Source: JBCBJX01 sp964342855 (GTDB lineage Bacteria; Pseudomonadota; Alphaproteobacteria; Caulobacterales; Parvularculaceae). Taken from it: a stretch of DNA of 64,000 bases. Location of the stretch: NCBI GenBank assembly GCA_964342855.1, contig CAYFIB010000005.1, positions 1 to 64,000 on the forward strand, written 5' to 3'. The notes beneath the pieces were generated by a model. The model was not told where the DNA came from and made no database searches. It saw only the letters and a list, made by a program, of their open reading frames with translations. Made by a program: the position numbers and the translations under genes. Every line of letters starts with the position of its first letter. The first letter of the stretch is position 1. This document shows, in pieces, positions 16,409 through 23,165 of this stretch.

Positions 16409-16516
16409 CTTCGTCCTGAGGAGCCGCGCAGCGGCGTCACGAAGGACAGCGGCAGGCGCGGCGCGTCGCTCCCGTCCTTCGTGACGCGCGGCTCCGCCGC
16501 GCTCCTCAGGACGAAG
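16409..16516. repeat. 108-bp inverted repeat between valine-catabolism genes
   Basis: CTTCGTCCTGAGGAGC at the left end pairs with GCTCCTCAGGACGAAG at the right end, and inside them GTCACGAAGGAC pairs with GTCCTTCGTGAC. The centre is GC-rich. The family differs from the GTCATCCCGG repeats. A long RNA stem between the two genes could end, or stabilise part of, the transcript. Confidence 0.75.
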
Positions 16517-16525
16517 ACTGTTCTT

Positions 16526-17674
16526 TTACGCCTGATACGGCTTCAGCAGGTCCCGCGCCACGATGAGGCGCATGATCTCGTTCGCCCCTTCGAGGATCTG
16601 GTGCACACGGACATCGCGCAACATCCGCTCCAACGGATAGTCGCGCAGATACCCGTAGCCGCCATGGGTCTGGAGCGCCTTGTTGACGACGTCGAAGCCC
16701 GTATCCGTCACGAACCGCTTCGCCATGGCGCAGAGCTTCGTCGCTTCGGGGAGTTTCTGGTCGAGGCTCCAGGCCGCGCGGTAGAGAAGCGTGCGGGCGG
16801 CCTCCAGCTCCGTCGCCATGTCGGCGAGGGTGAACTGCAGCGCCTGCTGCTCGTTGAGACGCTTGCCGAAAGCGCGGCGCTCATTGGTGTAGTCGAGGGA
16901 CTGCTTGAGCGCGCCGTTCGCCGTGCCGAGCGAACATGCCGCGATGTTCAGGCGCCCGCCATCAAGGCCCATCATGGCGAAGCGGAACCCCTCGCCCTCC
17001 TCCCCGATGCGGTTCGCGACGGGGATGCGGACATTATCGAAGGAGACGACGGCGGTGGGTTGCGAATTCCAGCCCATTTTGCGTTCGTTCGCGCCGAAGG
17101 AGACGCCGGGCATGTCTTTCTCCACGAGCACGGCGGAGATGCCCCGCGGCCCGTCCTCTCCCGTCCGCACCATGACGAGATACAGGTCCGAGACGCCGGC
17201 CCCAGAGATGAACGCTTTCGATCCGTTGAGGACGTACTCATCGCCCTCGCGCACCGCCTTTGTCTTCAGCGCTGCGGCGTCCGAGCCGGAGCCCGGCTCC
17301 GTCAGGCAATAGCTGCCGAGGATCTCGCCCGCCGCGAGGCGCGTCGCATACGTCTCTTTCAGATGATCGGAGCCGAACCGGTCGATCATCCAGGTCACCA
17401 TGTTGTGGATGGAGATGAACGCCGCCGTGGAGGTGCACCCTTCCGACAACGCTTCAAAAATCAGCGCCGCGTCGAGGCGCGTCAGGCCCGATCCGCCGAC
17501 GTCTTCAGATGCGTAAATGGCGGCGAGGCCGAGCTCGGCCGATTTCTTGATCGTCTCGACGGGGAAGATTTTCTCCTCGTCCCAGCGCTCCGCATTCGGC
17601 GCAAGTTCGTCCGCCGCGAAACGACGGGCCATCTCCTGCACGGCGAGCTGATCGTCGGTCAGTTGGAAATGCAT
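16526..17674 (-). CDS. acyl-CoA dehydrogenase, isobutyryl-CoA dehydrogenase-like
   Basis: The 382-residue flavoprotein starts MHFQLTDDQLAVQEMARRFA. It carries SYCLTEPGSGSDAAALKTKA (FAD/acyl site), the YVLNGSKAFISGAGVSDLY loop, RRAFGKRL and a terminal VHQILEGANEIMRLIVARDL. The nearest functional class is isobutyryl/short-branched-chain dehydrogenases, which oxidise acyl-CoA to enoyl-CoA and pass electrons to ETF. This fits the HIBCH-type hydrolase downstream. The start at 17674 has a GGAG site; the 18 extra upstream codons overlap the preceding gene and were rejected. Confidence 0.88.
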   Translation of the reverse strand: MHFQLTDDQLAVQEMARRFAADELAPNAERWDEEKIFPVETIKKSAELGLAAIYASEDVGGSGLTRLDAALIFEALSEGCTSTAAFISIHNMVTWMIDRFGSDHLKETYATRLAAGEILGSYCLTEPGSGSDAAALKTKAVREGDEYVLNGSKAFISGAGVSDLYLVMVRTGEDGPRGISAVLVEKDMPGVSFGANERKMGWNSQPTAVVSFDNVRIPVANRIGEEGEGFRFAMMGLDGGRLNIAACSLGTANGALKQSLDYTNERRAFGKRLNEQQALQFTLADMATELEAARTLLYRAAWSLDQKLPEATKLCAMAKRFVTDTGFDVVNKALQTHGGYGYLRDYPLERMLRDVRVHQILEGANEIMRLIVARDLLKPYQA

Positions 17675-17675
17675 G

Positions 17676-18197
17676 CTAACGCTCCAGGTTATCGAGCAAT
17701 TGTTGGATTGCAGCGGCGCTCCGAGCACGTTGAAAATTCAAGTGTACTGCAAACCCCCAAGCCAAAGCCGACCACGCGATCAGAAAAAGAGCGGGCCATA
17801 CAAACAGAACCTGCTTTTCAACGCCGTTCACCTTCATCGGGATCGTCGCGCCGTGCTGGCCCGTTTCGAAAGCGATCGAGGCCCCCAGCACGAGCACGGC
17901 TATCGTTGCCAGGCCATAGAAGAACCGAGAATGCAGCGTAATCGCACGTGTGTGCCTGACGATGATGGCATCGTCTCCTCGGGTGAACTTTATGCGAGGT
18001 CCCAAGACCGGCGGCGACCAGCGTACATACCGTACATCAATTGTATGTTCATCCACCCTACCGGCGAAGGCGTCAGCGAACGGCGAGAGACCTGAAACAA
18101 GCCTTGATGAGACACCCTCCGCCAACGATCGAAAGTCTATCGCGTCAGGTACAGGTACGGTGGTAGTTCGCCAAGGAAACTCAAAGAGGACCCCCAT
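17676..18197 (-). CDS. unknown protein with two membrane helices
   Basis: The 173-residue protein has a polar N-terminal half (MGVLFEFPWRTTTVPV...) and two hydrophobic helices, FFYGLATIAVLVLGASIAF and VLFVWPALFLIAWSALAWGF, joined by a short periplasmic-type loop. A basic/polar C-terminus ends in AAAIQQLLDNLER. No family is recognised. Its ATG overlaps the stop of the VOC gene by one base, and its stop lies one base before the acyl-CoA dehydrogenase ATG, so it sits inside a tight three-gene operon. Base composition is lower in GC than the genes on both sides, suggesting a later arrival. Confidence 0.6.
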   Translation of the reverse strand: MGVLFEFPWRTTTVPVPDAIDFRSLAEGVSSRLVSGLSPFADAFAGRVDEHTIDVRYVRWSPPVLGPRIKFTRGDDAIIVRHTRAITLHSRFFYGLATIAVLVLGASIAFETGQHGATIPMKVNGVEKQVLFVWPALFLIAWSALAWGFAVHLNFQRARSAAAIQQLLDNLER

Positions 18198-18649
18198 TAT
18201 TCGCCGCCCGCCCGCCGGCGTTCCACCTCGCGCGCGCGGCGCTGGAGCTCCTCGTGCGGGACGTCTTCTTTATAGGTCGCGATCCACCACCAGTTTCCGG
18301 CGGGGTCTTCGACGCCGCCGTCCCGGTTGCCATAGAACTGGTCCGCAGGCTGCATCATCGGCTTCCCGCCAGCCGCGACCGCCCGTTCGAACGTCGCGTC
18401 CGCATCCTCGACGAAGACGTAGAGAAACGTCGGGCGGTGCATCATCTCGCTTTCGGCCTCTGAGAACATGAGCGTCGTATCGTCGATCTTCGCGACCGCG
18501 TTCCAGAGGTCGCCGTTCGAGCGCAAAAGCGGCTCGCCCAGCACCCTCGCGCCGAAAACGTCCTTGGCGAACTCCAGCGATTTTTCCGCGCCTTTGCAGA
18601 CGACGAAGGCGGTGACGGCGGTGTGGTCCGGCGCTTTCCAATGGGACAT
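18197..18649 (-). CDS. glyoxalase/VOC-superfamily protein
   Basis: The 150-residue protein starts MSHWKAPDHTAVTAFVVCKG. It contains SLEFAKDVFGARVLGE, DLWNAVAKIDDTTLMFSEAE and YVFVEDADATFERAVAAGGKPM, the paired beta-alpha-beta units of the vicinal oxygen chelate fold (PhnB/YdcE-like subgroup). The C-terminus, AGNWWWIATYKEDV, is typical. Function could be metal-dependent isomerase, dioxygenase or resistance-type binding; none can be assigned. The open frame extends to 19177, but the added part has no family character. Confidence 0.75.
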   Translation of the reverse strand: MSHWKAPDHTAVTAFVVCKGAEKSLEFAKDVFGARVLGEPLLRSNGDLWNAVAKIDDTTLMFSEAESEMMHRPTFLYVFVEDADATFERAVAAGGKPMMQPADQFYGNRDGGVEDPAGNWWWIATYKEDVPHEELQRRAREVERRRAGGE

Positions 18650-18778
18650 GGCCTGTAACTCTCCGGTCAACTCTGCGGCGCGAACGCCGGGATCCGTAAT
18701 CAAAGAAAGCGACGTTAAATCGGCCCGCGTACGCCGCCAAACAGCGCAATGAGACGGCGCTGCAAACCCGGTCCGTAG

Positions 18779-18807
18779 CTGATTATCGTGCTGAACGCGC
18801 CTATAAT
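18779..18807 (+). promoter_or_regulatory. probable promoter of the DUF2237 gene
   Basis: TATAAT at 18802-18807 is a perfect -10 box. CTGATT at 18779-18784, 17 bases earlier, is a weak -35. An AGGAGG ribosome site and the ATG follow at 18831. Confidence 0.5.
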
Positions 18808-18830
18808 CGCAGCAATCACAGGAGGCGACC

Positions 18831-19214
18831 ATGTACGATAGCGATCCGGACGCCGGCCGCGCCCGCAATGTCCTCGGCGGGCCGCTTGCGGAATGCTCCC
18901 GCGATCCGCTCACCGGATTTTTCCGAGATGGCTGCTGCAATACCGGACCGATGGACACCGGCCTGCACACGGTCTGTGCGATCCTGACAGCGGAGTTCCT
19001 CAAATTTTCAAAAGCGCGCGGCAATGACCTATCGACGCCCCGACCGGAATTCGCGTTCCCCGGCCTGAAGCCTGGTGATCGCTGGTGCCTGTGCGCGACG
19101 CGCTGGCGGGATGCGTATGAAGCTGGAACCGCGCCAAAGGTCGCGCTGCACGCGACGCACGCCGCCTCGCTCGCCATCGTGTCGCTGGAAGCTCTGAAGG
19201 AACACGCCGCGTAG
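18831..19214 (+). CDS. DUF2237 family protein
   Basis: The 127-residue protein has the compact cysteine-containing signature NVLGGPLAECSRDPLTGFFRDGCCNTG. The later blocks GLHTVCAILTAEFLKFSKARGNDLSTP and FAFPGLKPGDRWCLCATRW are also typical of the DUF2237 family found across bacteria and some eukaryotes. Biochemical function is unknown; the conserved CC pair and CLC suggest metal or redox chemistry. It has its own promoter and an AGGAGG site and is monocistronic, ending 3 bases before a convergent PAS-domain gene. Confidence 0.85.
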   Translation: MYDSDPDAGRARNVLGGPLAECSRDPLTGFFRDGCCNTGPMDTGLHTVCAILTAEFLKFSKARGNDLSTPRPEFAFPGLKPGDRWCLCATRWRDAYEAGTAPKVALHATHAASLAIVSLEALKEHAA

Positions 19215-19217
19215 GCG

Positions 19218-19724
19218 TCAGCTCGCTTCGGCGAAGTCCTGTTGTTCGAACAGGCGCCCGGAGACGGCGCCGAGGACGTGGGTCACGGGCCCGTCCGGGT
19301 CGGCGCAGAGCGGTAGGAGGATGACGCGGAAGGCGAGACGGCGCCCGTCGAAGCGGGTGAGCACGTCCTCCACCGGCACCGGCGCGGAGGTTTTCGCAAC
19401 ATCGCCTGCGCGCTCGGTCGCTTTGGTCAGCAGCGTGCAGCGCCAGTCGTCGCCGCCGGAGAGCATGACGCCGCAATAGTCGCGCACGGCGTCGCCGAGA
19501 TGGGTGAAGAACGGAAAATGGGCGCTGCGGTTCAGATCGAGAATGAAACACTGGTCCCAGTCGGCGCCGAATTCGGTCTTGTCGAGATCCTTGGGCGCGG
19601 GGAAGCCGTGCTCCTCGCTCAAACGCGCCCAGCGCGCCGCGACGCGTCGCACCAAGCGCCGCTCGGCGTTCGGAGCGAGTGTCGGCGCGCTTTCGCCCGC
19701 GTTTTGAACCAGCAGCTCGTCCAT
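19218..19724 (-). CDS. PAS-domain (PAS_5-like) protein
   Basis: The roughly 168-residue single-domain protein carries WDQCFILDLNRSAHFPFFTHLGDAVRDYCG and later VLTRFDGRRLAFRVILLPL, resembling the alphaproteobacterial PAS_5 family, which usually stands alone without an output domain. It probably senses or binds a small ligand, or adapts a signalling partner; the target is unknown. The ATG at 19724 has a GGAGAGGAG run upstream. A TTG 24 bases earlier is also possible. Confidence 0.65.
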   Translation of the reverse strand: MDELLVQNAGESAPTLAPNAERRLVRRVAARWARLSEEHGFPAPKDLDKTEFGADWDQCFILDLNRSAHFPFFTHLGDAVRDYCGVMLSGGDDWRCTLLTKATERAGDVAKTSAPVPVEDVLTRFDGRRLAFRVILLPLCADPDGPVTHVLGAVSGRLFEQQDFAEAS

Positions 19725-19910
19725 TGCGCCCAGCCCGCTCCTCTCCAATCGCCCGGAATGGAACCCATGATGGTCGACGCTTCTTGATAACGGCTTAAGT
19801 CAATTGCTCGCGTTTGCGCGACTTGAACCGGATGAGGGAACCGCCCATTACCTTAATCCGCACCTCTCAAGCGGCTTCGACCGCGGTTTTTAAGGAAGGA
19901 ACGGCGTCCC

Positions 19911-19991
19911 ATGGCGGCTCTCGGCCTCATCATCGGCTTCATCCTGTTTTTCGCGGTTCTCAACCTCGTCGAATTCGGCAGCATCGACTGA
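19911..19991 (+). CDS. 26-residue single-helix membrane peptide
   Basis: The frame MAALGLIIGFILFFAVLNLV followed by EFGSID is a single hydrophobic helix with a short acidic C-terminus. An AAGGAAGGA ribosome site lies about 8 bases before the ATG, which is strong support for translation. The gene is 81 bases, below the usual ORF cut-offs. It precedes the CaCA antiporter by 80 bases on the same strand and might be a regulatory small protein for it or an independent membrane peptide. The family is not assigned. Confidence 0.55.
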   Translation: MAALGLIIGFILFFAVLNLVEFGSID

Positions 19992-20071
19992 TAAACCGCC
20001 CCGCGGCGCTGGATGCGCGCCGCGCTCGGCCGCCTCGCATTCCTTTTCCGGACGCAATTCAGGGCGACTGA

Positions 20072-21049
20072 ATGAGCCAGACCCTTCTTCAGCAGCTTCT
20101 TTTCGCGGTCATCGGCCTTGGCGTGCTGCTAGCCGCCGGCGACCTGCTGGTGCGCGGCTCAGTGGCGCTGGCCCGCGCCCTCAAGGTGCCGAAGCTCATC
20201 GTCGGCCTCACCATCGTCGCCTTCGGCACCTCGGCGCCGGAGTTGGTGGTCTCCGTCAAAGCCGCCCTCGCCGATGATCCGGGCATCGCGCTTGGCAACA
20301 TCATCGGCTCGAACATCGCCAACGTGCTGCTGGTGCTCGGCCTGCCGGCGATCATCTTTCCCGTCTCCGGCAAGGAACCGGGCGTGCGGCGTTACGCGAC
20401 CGCCATGCTCGCGGCGACGGCGCTCTTTTCCTATTTCGCCTACGCGACCGGCGATCTGAATGCGGGCAACGGGATCGCGCTGCTCATCGGCCTGTTCCTC
20501 TTTCTCGCCTACGCCGCCTTCCGCGCGCTTACCGGCGATCCGGACCCGGTGACGACCGACATCGACGAGTTCGAGGCCAAGGGTCCGGCCTGGAAGACCA
20601 TCGCGTTCCTTCTCATCGGCCTCATCGGCCTGCCGCTCGGCGGCGGTCTTCTGGTCGATAACGGCGCCGCCATCGCGCGCCAGCTGCATGTGCGCGAGGA
20701 GGTGATCGGCCTCACCCTCATCGCTTTCGGCACCTCGCTGCCGGAACTGGCGACGACCGTCTCCGGCGCGCTGCGGCGCGAACAGGGCATCGTCATCGGC
20801 AATATTCTGGGTTCGAACCTCTTTAACCTGCTCGCCGTCGGCGCGGCCATCGGCCTCTTCGGCGGGGCGAGCGGCGTCGCCTTCGACAAATTCGCGCTGA
20901 TGCAGGACGTGCCGGTCATGATCGCCGCGGCGCTGCTGATCGCGGGGGTCGTTTATCTACGCGCGAATATCGGGCGCACGCTCGGGCTCATCTTCGTGGT
21001 CGGCTATCTCGCCTACATGGTTGTCCTCGCCCGCACGGCGGGGATCTGA
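20072..21049 (+). CDS. calcium/sodium antiporter, CaCA family (YrbG-like)
   Basis: The 325-residue protein has about ten membrane helices and the two inverted alpha repeats of cation/Ca2+ exchangers: GLTIVAFGTSAPELVVSVKAAL with GNIIGSNIANVLLVLG, and GLTLIAFGTSLPELATTVSGAL with GNILGSNLFNLLAVG. The acidic residues of these repeats bind the cation. It should exchange Ca2+ for Na+ or H+ at the inner membrane. It precedes the SDR gene by 6 bases, so the two are likely cotranscribed. Confidence 0.92.
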   Translation: MSQTLLQQLLFAVIGLGVLLAAGDLLVRGSVALARALKVPKLIVGLTIVAFGTSAPELVVSVKAALADDPGIALGNIIGSNIANVLLVLGLPAIIFPVSGKEPGVRRYATAMLAATALFSYFAYATGDLNAGNGIALLIGLFLFLAYAAFRALTGDPDPVTTDIDEFEAKGPAWKTIAFLLIGLIGLPLGGGLLVDNGAAIARQLHVREEVIGLTLIAFGTSLPELATTVSGALRREQGIVIGNILGSNLFNLLAVGAAIGLFGGASGVAFDKFALMQDVPVMIAAALLIAGVVYLRANIGRTLGLIFVVGYLAYMVVLARTAGI

Positions 21050-21055
21050 GGCGCC

Positions 21056-21826
21056 ATGACCTCCCCCTCTCCGCGCGGCGCGGCGCTCGTCACCGGCGCG
21101 GCGGCGCGCCTCGGCGAAGCCATTTCGCTGAAACTGGCTGACCTCGGTTACGATGTCTGCGTCCACTACAATTCGTCCGCAGACGGCGCGGAAGCGACGG
21201 CTGAGAACGTCCGCGCGGCAGGCCGCAAGGCGGCGCTGGTGCAGGGCGATCTTTCCGATTGGGAGGCCGTCGCATCGCTCGTGCCGCAGGCGCGCGCGGC
21301 GCTCGGGCCTTTGACGCTCCTCGTCAACAACGCCTCGCGTTTCGTCGCCGACGAGATCGACACTCTGACGCGCGAAAGCTGGGAGGCGCATCTCTCCGCC
21401 AACCTCGCCGCGCCGATCCAGCTGGCGCAAGCCTTCGCCGCCCAGCATGAGACGGGGACGGACGGCCTCATCGTCAATCTGATCGACCAGCGCGTCTGGG
21501 CGCCGACGCCGAAATTCTTCTCCTATACGGTGGCGAAAATGGCGCTCTGGGATGCGACGCGGACCCTCGCGCAGGCCCTCGGGCCGCAGAGCGTCCGCGT
21601 CAACGGCGTCGGCCCCGGCCCCACCTTACGCAATCCCCGCCAGTCCGAAGACGACTGGAAGCGCCAGAACGAGGCGACGATCCTCCGCCGCGGCGCAAGC
21701 CCGGACGACATCGCCGGCGCCGTCGCCTATCTCGTCGACGCCCGCGCCGTCACCGGCCAGATGATCGCCGTCGATGGCGGCCAGCACCTCGCCTGGGAGA
21801 CCCCGGACGTGCTGGTGAATGAGTAG
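21056..21826 (+). CDS. SDR oxidoreductase, FolM/pteridine reductase-like
   Basis: The 256-residue short-chain dehydrogenase has the NADP(H) motif VTGAAARLGEAI, LLVNNASRF, and a catalytic Tyr-x-x-x-Lys in FFSYTVAKMALWDATRT. It ends VTGQMIAVDGGQHLAWETPD. This sequence class, immediately ahead of folB, is often a dihydromonapterin or pteridine reductase, which fits a tetrahydropterin pathway. The active-site Ser position is replaced by Asp-Gln (LIDQRVWAPTP), as in pteridine reductase-type members. The stop codon sits just before the assembly gap, and the last 54 bases are repeated after it. Confidence 0.78.
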   Translation: MTSPSPRGAALVTGAAARLGEAISLKLADLGYDVCVHYNSSADGAEATAENVRAAGRKAALVQGDLSDWEAVASLVPQARAALGPLTLLVNNASRFVADEIDTLTRESWEAHLSANLAAPIQLAQAFAAQHETGTDGLIVNLIDQRVWAPTPKFFSYTVAKMALWDATRTLAQALGPQSVRVNGVGPGPTLRNPRQSEDDWKRQNEATILRRGASPDDIAGAVAYLVDARAVTGQMIAVDGGQHLAWETPDVLVNE

Positions 21827-21985
21827 TCGCNNNNNNNNNNNNNNNNNNNNNNNNNNNNNNNNNNNNNNNNNNNNNNNNNNNNNNNNNNNNNNNNNNNNNN
21901 NNNNNNNNNNNNNNNNNNNNNNNNNNNNNNGGCGGCCAGCACCTCGCCTGGGAGACCCCGGACGTGCTGGTGAATGAGTAGTCGC
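21776..21985. repeat. 55-bp identical sequence on both sides of the N gap
   Basis: Bases 21776-21830 are repeated exactly at 21931-21985, directly after the Ns. Both copies hold the last codons and stop of the SDR gene. This is what two unmerged contig ends with a 55-base overlap look like, so it is probably not a biological duplication. Confidence 0.85.
21831..21930. other. assembly gap of 100 N
   Basis: A run of exactly 100 Ns, a conventional length for a gap of unknown size. The flanks overlap by 55 bp and a strong palindrome follows at 21995, which probably stopped the assembler. Confidence 0.98.
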
Positions 21986-21994
21986 CTTTAGCCA

Positions 21995-22094
21995 CCGCTC
22001 ACCCCCGCGAAGGCGGGGGGCTCGGGCGGCCGGGCGGCGAACCTCATGCATTCAGCGCGCGGCTTGAGACCCCCGCCTTCGCGGGGGTGAGCGG
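21995..22094. repeat. inverted repeat, CTCAYCCCCGCGAAGGCGGGG family
   Basis: The arms at 21995-22019 and 22070-22094 are 25-bp perfect inverted copies, built on CCCCCGCGAAGGCGGGGG, which is itself palindromic. The T-variant of the same unit forms the inverted pair at 35349-35447. The element lies between the SDR and folB genes. Confidence 0.8.
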
Positions 22095-22181
22095 AATTGG
22101 ATTGAGGAGCGGTCCTGGAACAATTCTCTAAGTCCAAGCCGCGGGATGACATTGCGCGGGAACCTCTCCTACATACGCTCC

Positions 22182-22586
22182 ATGACCGACCCCGCCTCCG
22201 TCACCCCGCTCCCGCGGGCGAAGCGCGCGCCGATCCGGCGGGTGTTCGTGCGCGATCTGCAGCTCATGGCCTCCATCGGGGCCTACGCCCATGAGCGCGA
22301 CGCGTTGCAGCCGGTGCGCCTGCAGCTCGATCTCGACGTGACCGAGCCCGCCGACCCGGGGTCCGACCAGCTCGAGACCGTCGTCTGCTACGACAAGATG
22401 GTGCAGGGGGTGAAAGCGATCCTCGCCGAGGGCCATATCCAGCTCGTCGAAACCCTCGCCGAGCGCGTCGCCGCCATGGCCCTCGCCCACCCCATGGTCC
22501 TCGCCGCCCGCGTGCGCGTGGAGAAGCCGAACGCCATCGAAGAAGCGGCGGCGGTCGGCGTGGAGATCGAGCGGCGGAAGGCGTGA
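22182..22586 (+). CDS. folB: dihydroneopterin aldolase
   Basis: The 134-residue protein has the FolB landmarks IRRVFVRDLQLMASIGAYAHERDALQPVRLQLDLDV, YDKMVQGVKAIL and QLVETLAERVA, and a late VRVEKPNAIEEAAAVGVEI with the catalytic Lys. It cleaves dihydroneopterin to 6-hydroxymethyl-dihydropterin and glycolaldehyde in folate synthesis. The SDR upstream and uvrC downstream are its usual alphaproteobacterial neighbours. A start at 22146 is also open; 22182 (MTDPASVTPL) gives a normal length, but neither has a strong ribosome site. Confidence 0.88.
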   Translation: MTDPASVTPLPRAKRAPIRRVFVRDLQLMASIGAYAHERDALQPVRLQLDLDVTEPADPGSDQLETVVCYDKMVQGVKAILAEGHIQLVETLAERVAAMALAHPMVLAARVRVEKPNAIEEAAAVGVEIERRKA

Positions 22587-22596
22587 GGGGCGTAAG

Positions 22597-22872
22597 ATGT
22601 GGGAACGGCTCGACAGACCGATATCGGCGACGCCGCGCTTCCGACTGGGCCTGATCCTCGCGACCATAGTTCCGCTCCCATTACATGTTCTCAATCTGCT
22701 GCGGTATTCGGGCATCGCGGATGGCGATCTCGGGGTAGCCGAGACGCCGTTCATCATCGCCATGGTGCTTGCACCTGCGCTCGGCGTCATCCTGGTCTTC
22801 AGCAGATTCAAAGACGAACTCGTCAAACGTCTCAGTCCACGCTTTGACAAGAAGCATGCTGGCCAAAGCTAG
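22597..22872 (+). CDS. small membrane protein, unknown
   Basis: The 91-residue protein MWERLDRPISATPRFRLGLI has two hydrophobic segments (LGLILATIVPLPLHVLNLL and FIIAMVLAPALGVILVF) and a basic C-terminus. No family is recognised. It starts 10 bases after the folB stop and could be in the same transcript. Its codon use is less GC-biased than folB and uvrC. Confidence 0.55.
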   Translation: MWERLDRPISATPRFRLGLILATIVPLPLHVLNLLRYSGIADGDLGVAETPFIIAMVLAPALGVILVFSRFKDELVKRLSPRFDKKHAGQS

Positions 22873-22889
22873 GCCTACTGGAGAAATCC

Positions 22890-23165
22890 GTGCTCGCACA
22901 ATTCAAACATTGGTTCGACACGATCTGGGGACGCGGCCTGATTTTCGCCGCCTGCATCGTCACACTCCAGCTCGCTAGCCGATTTCCCAAATTTTTTCCT
23001 CCGGCCACACCGGTTCCTGCAGGAGAATGGCACTGGGCTCAATATGTCGGCTTCTCGATGGGCATCGCAGCTTCGATGATGCTCATCGCGGTCATTATCT
23101 ATTCAGTGCCAAAATCGAATTCGAATGCCGCTCCGCCACCAGCCAAAAACGACCTTGAGCGCTGA
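22890..23165 (+). CDS. small membrane protein, unknown, GTG start
   Basis: The 91-residue protein reads MLAQFKHWFDTIWGRGLIFA and has two membrane segments (GLIFAACIVTLQLASRF and YVGFSMGIAASMMLIAVIIYSV) with a polar tail. The GTG at 22890 follows a GGAG. It overlaps the uvrC start by 41 bases in another frame. The size, topology and position match the preceding 91-residue protein, so the two may be a related pair. Confidence 0.5.
   Translation: MLAQFKHWFDTIWGRGLIFAACIVTLQLASRFPKFFPPATPVPAGEWHWAQYVGFSMGIAASMMLIAVIIYSVPKSNSNAAPPPAKNDLER

Noticed and set aside
21776..21985. A biological tandem duplication of the SDR 3' end
   Set aside because: The copies are identical, 55 bases long and meet exactly at a placeholder gap, which fits an assembly overlap better.
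21626..22051. Minus-strand frames running through the N gap
   Set aside because: They are created by translating Ns and the duplicated contig ends; no real product can be claimed.
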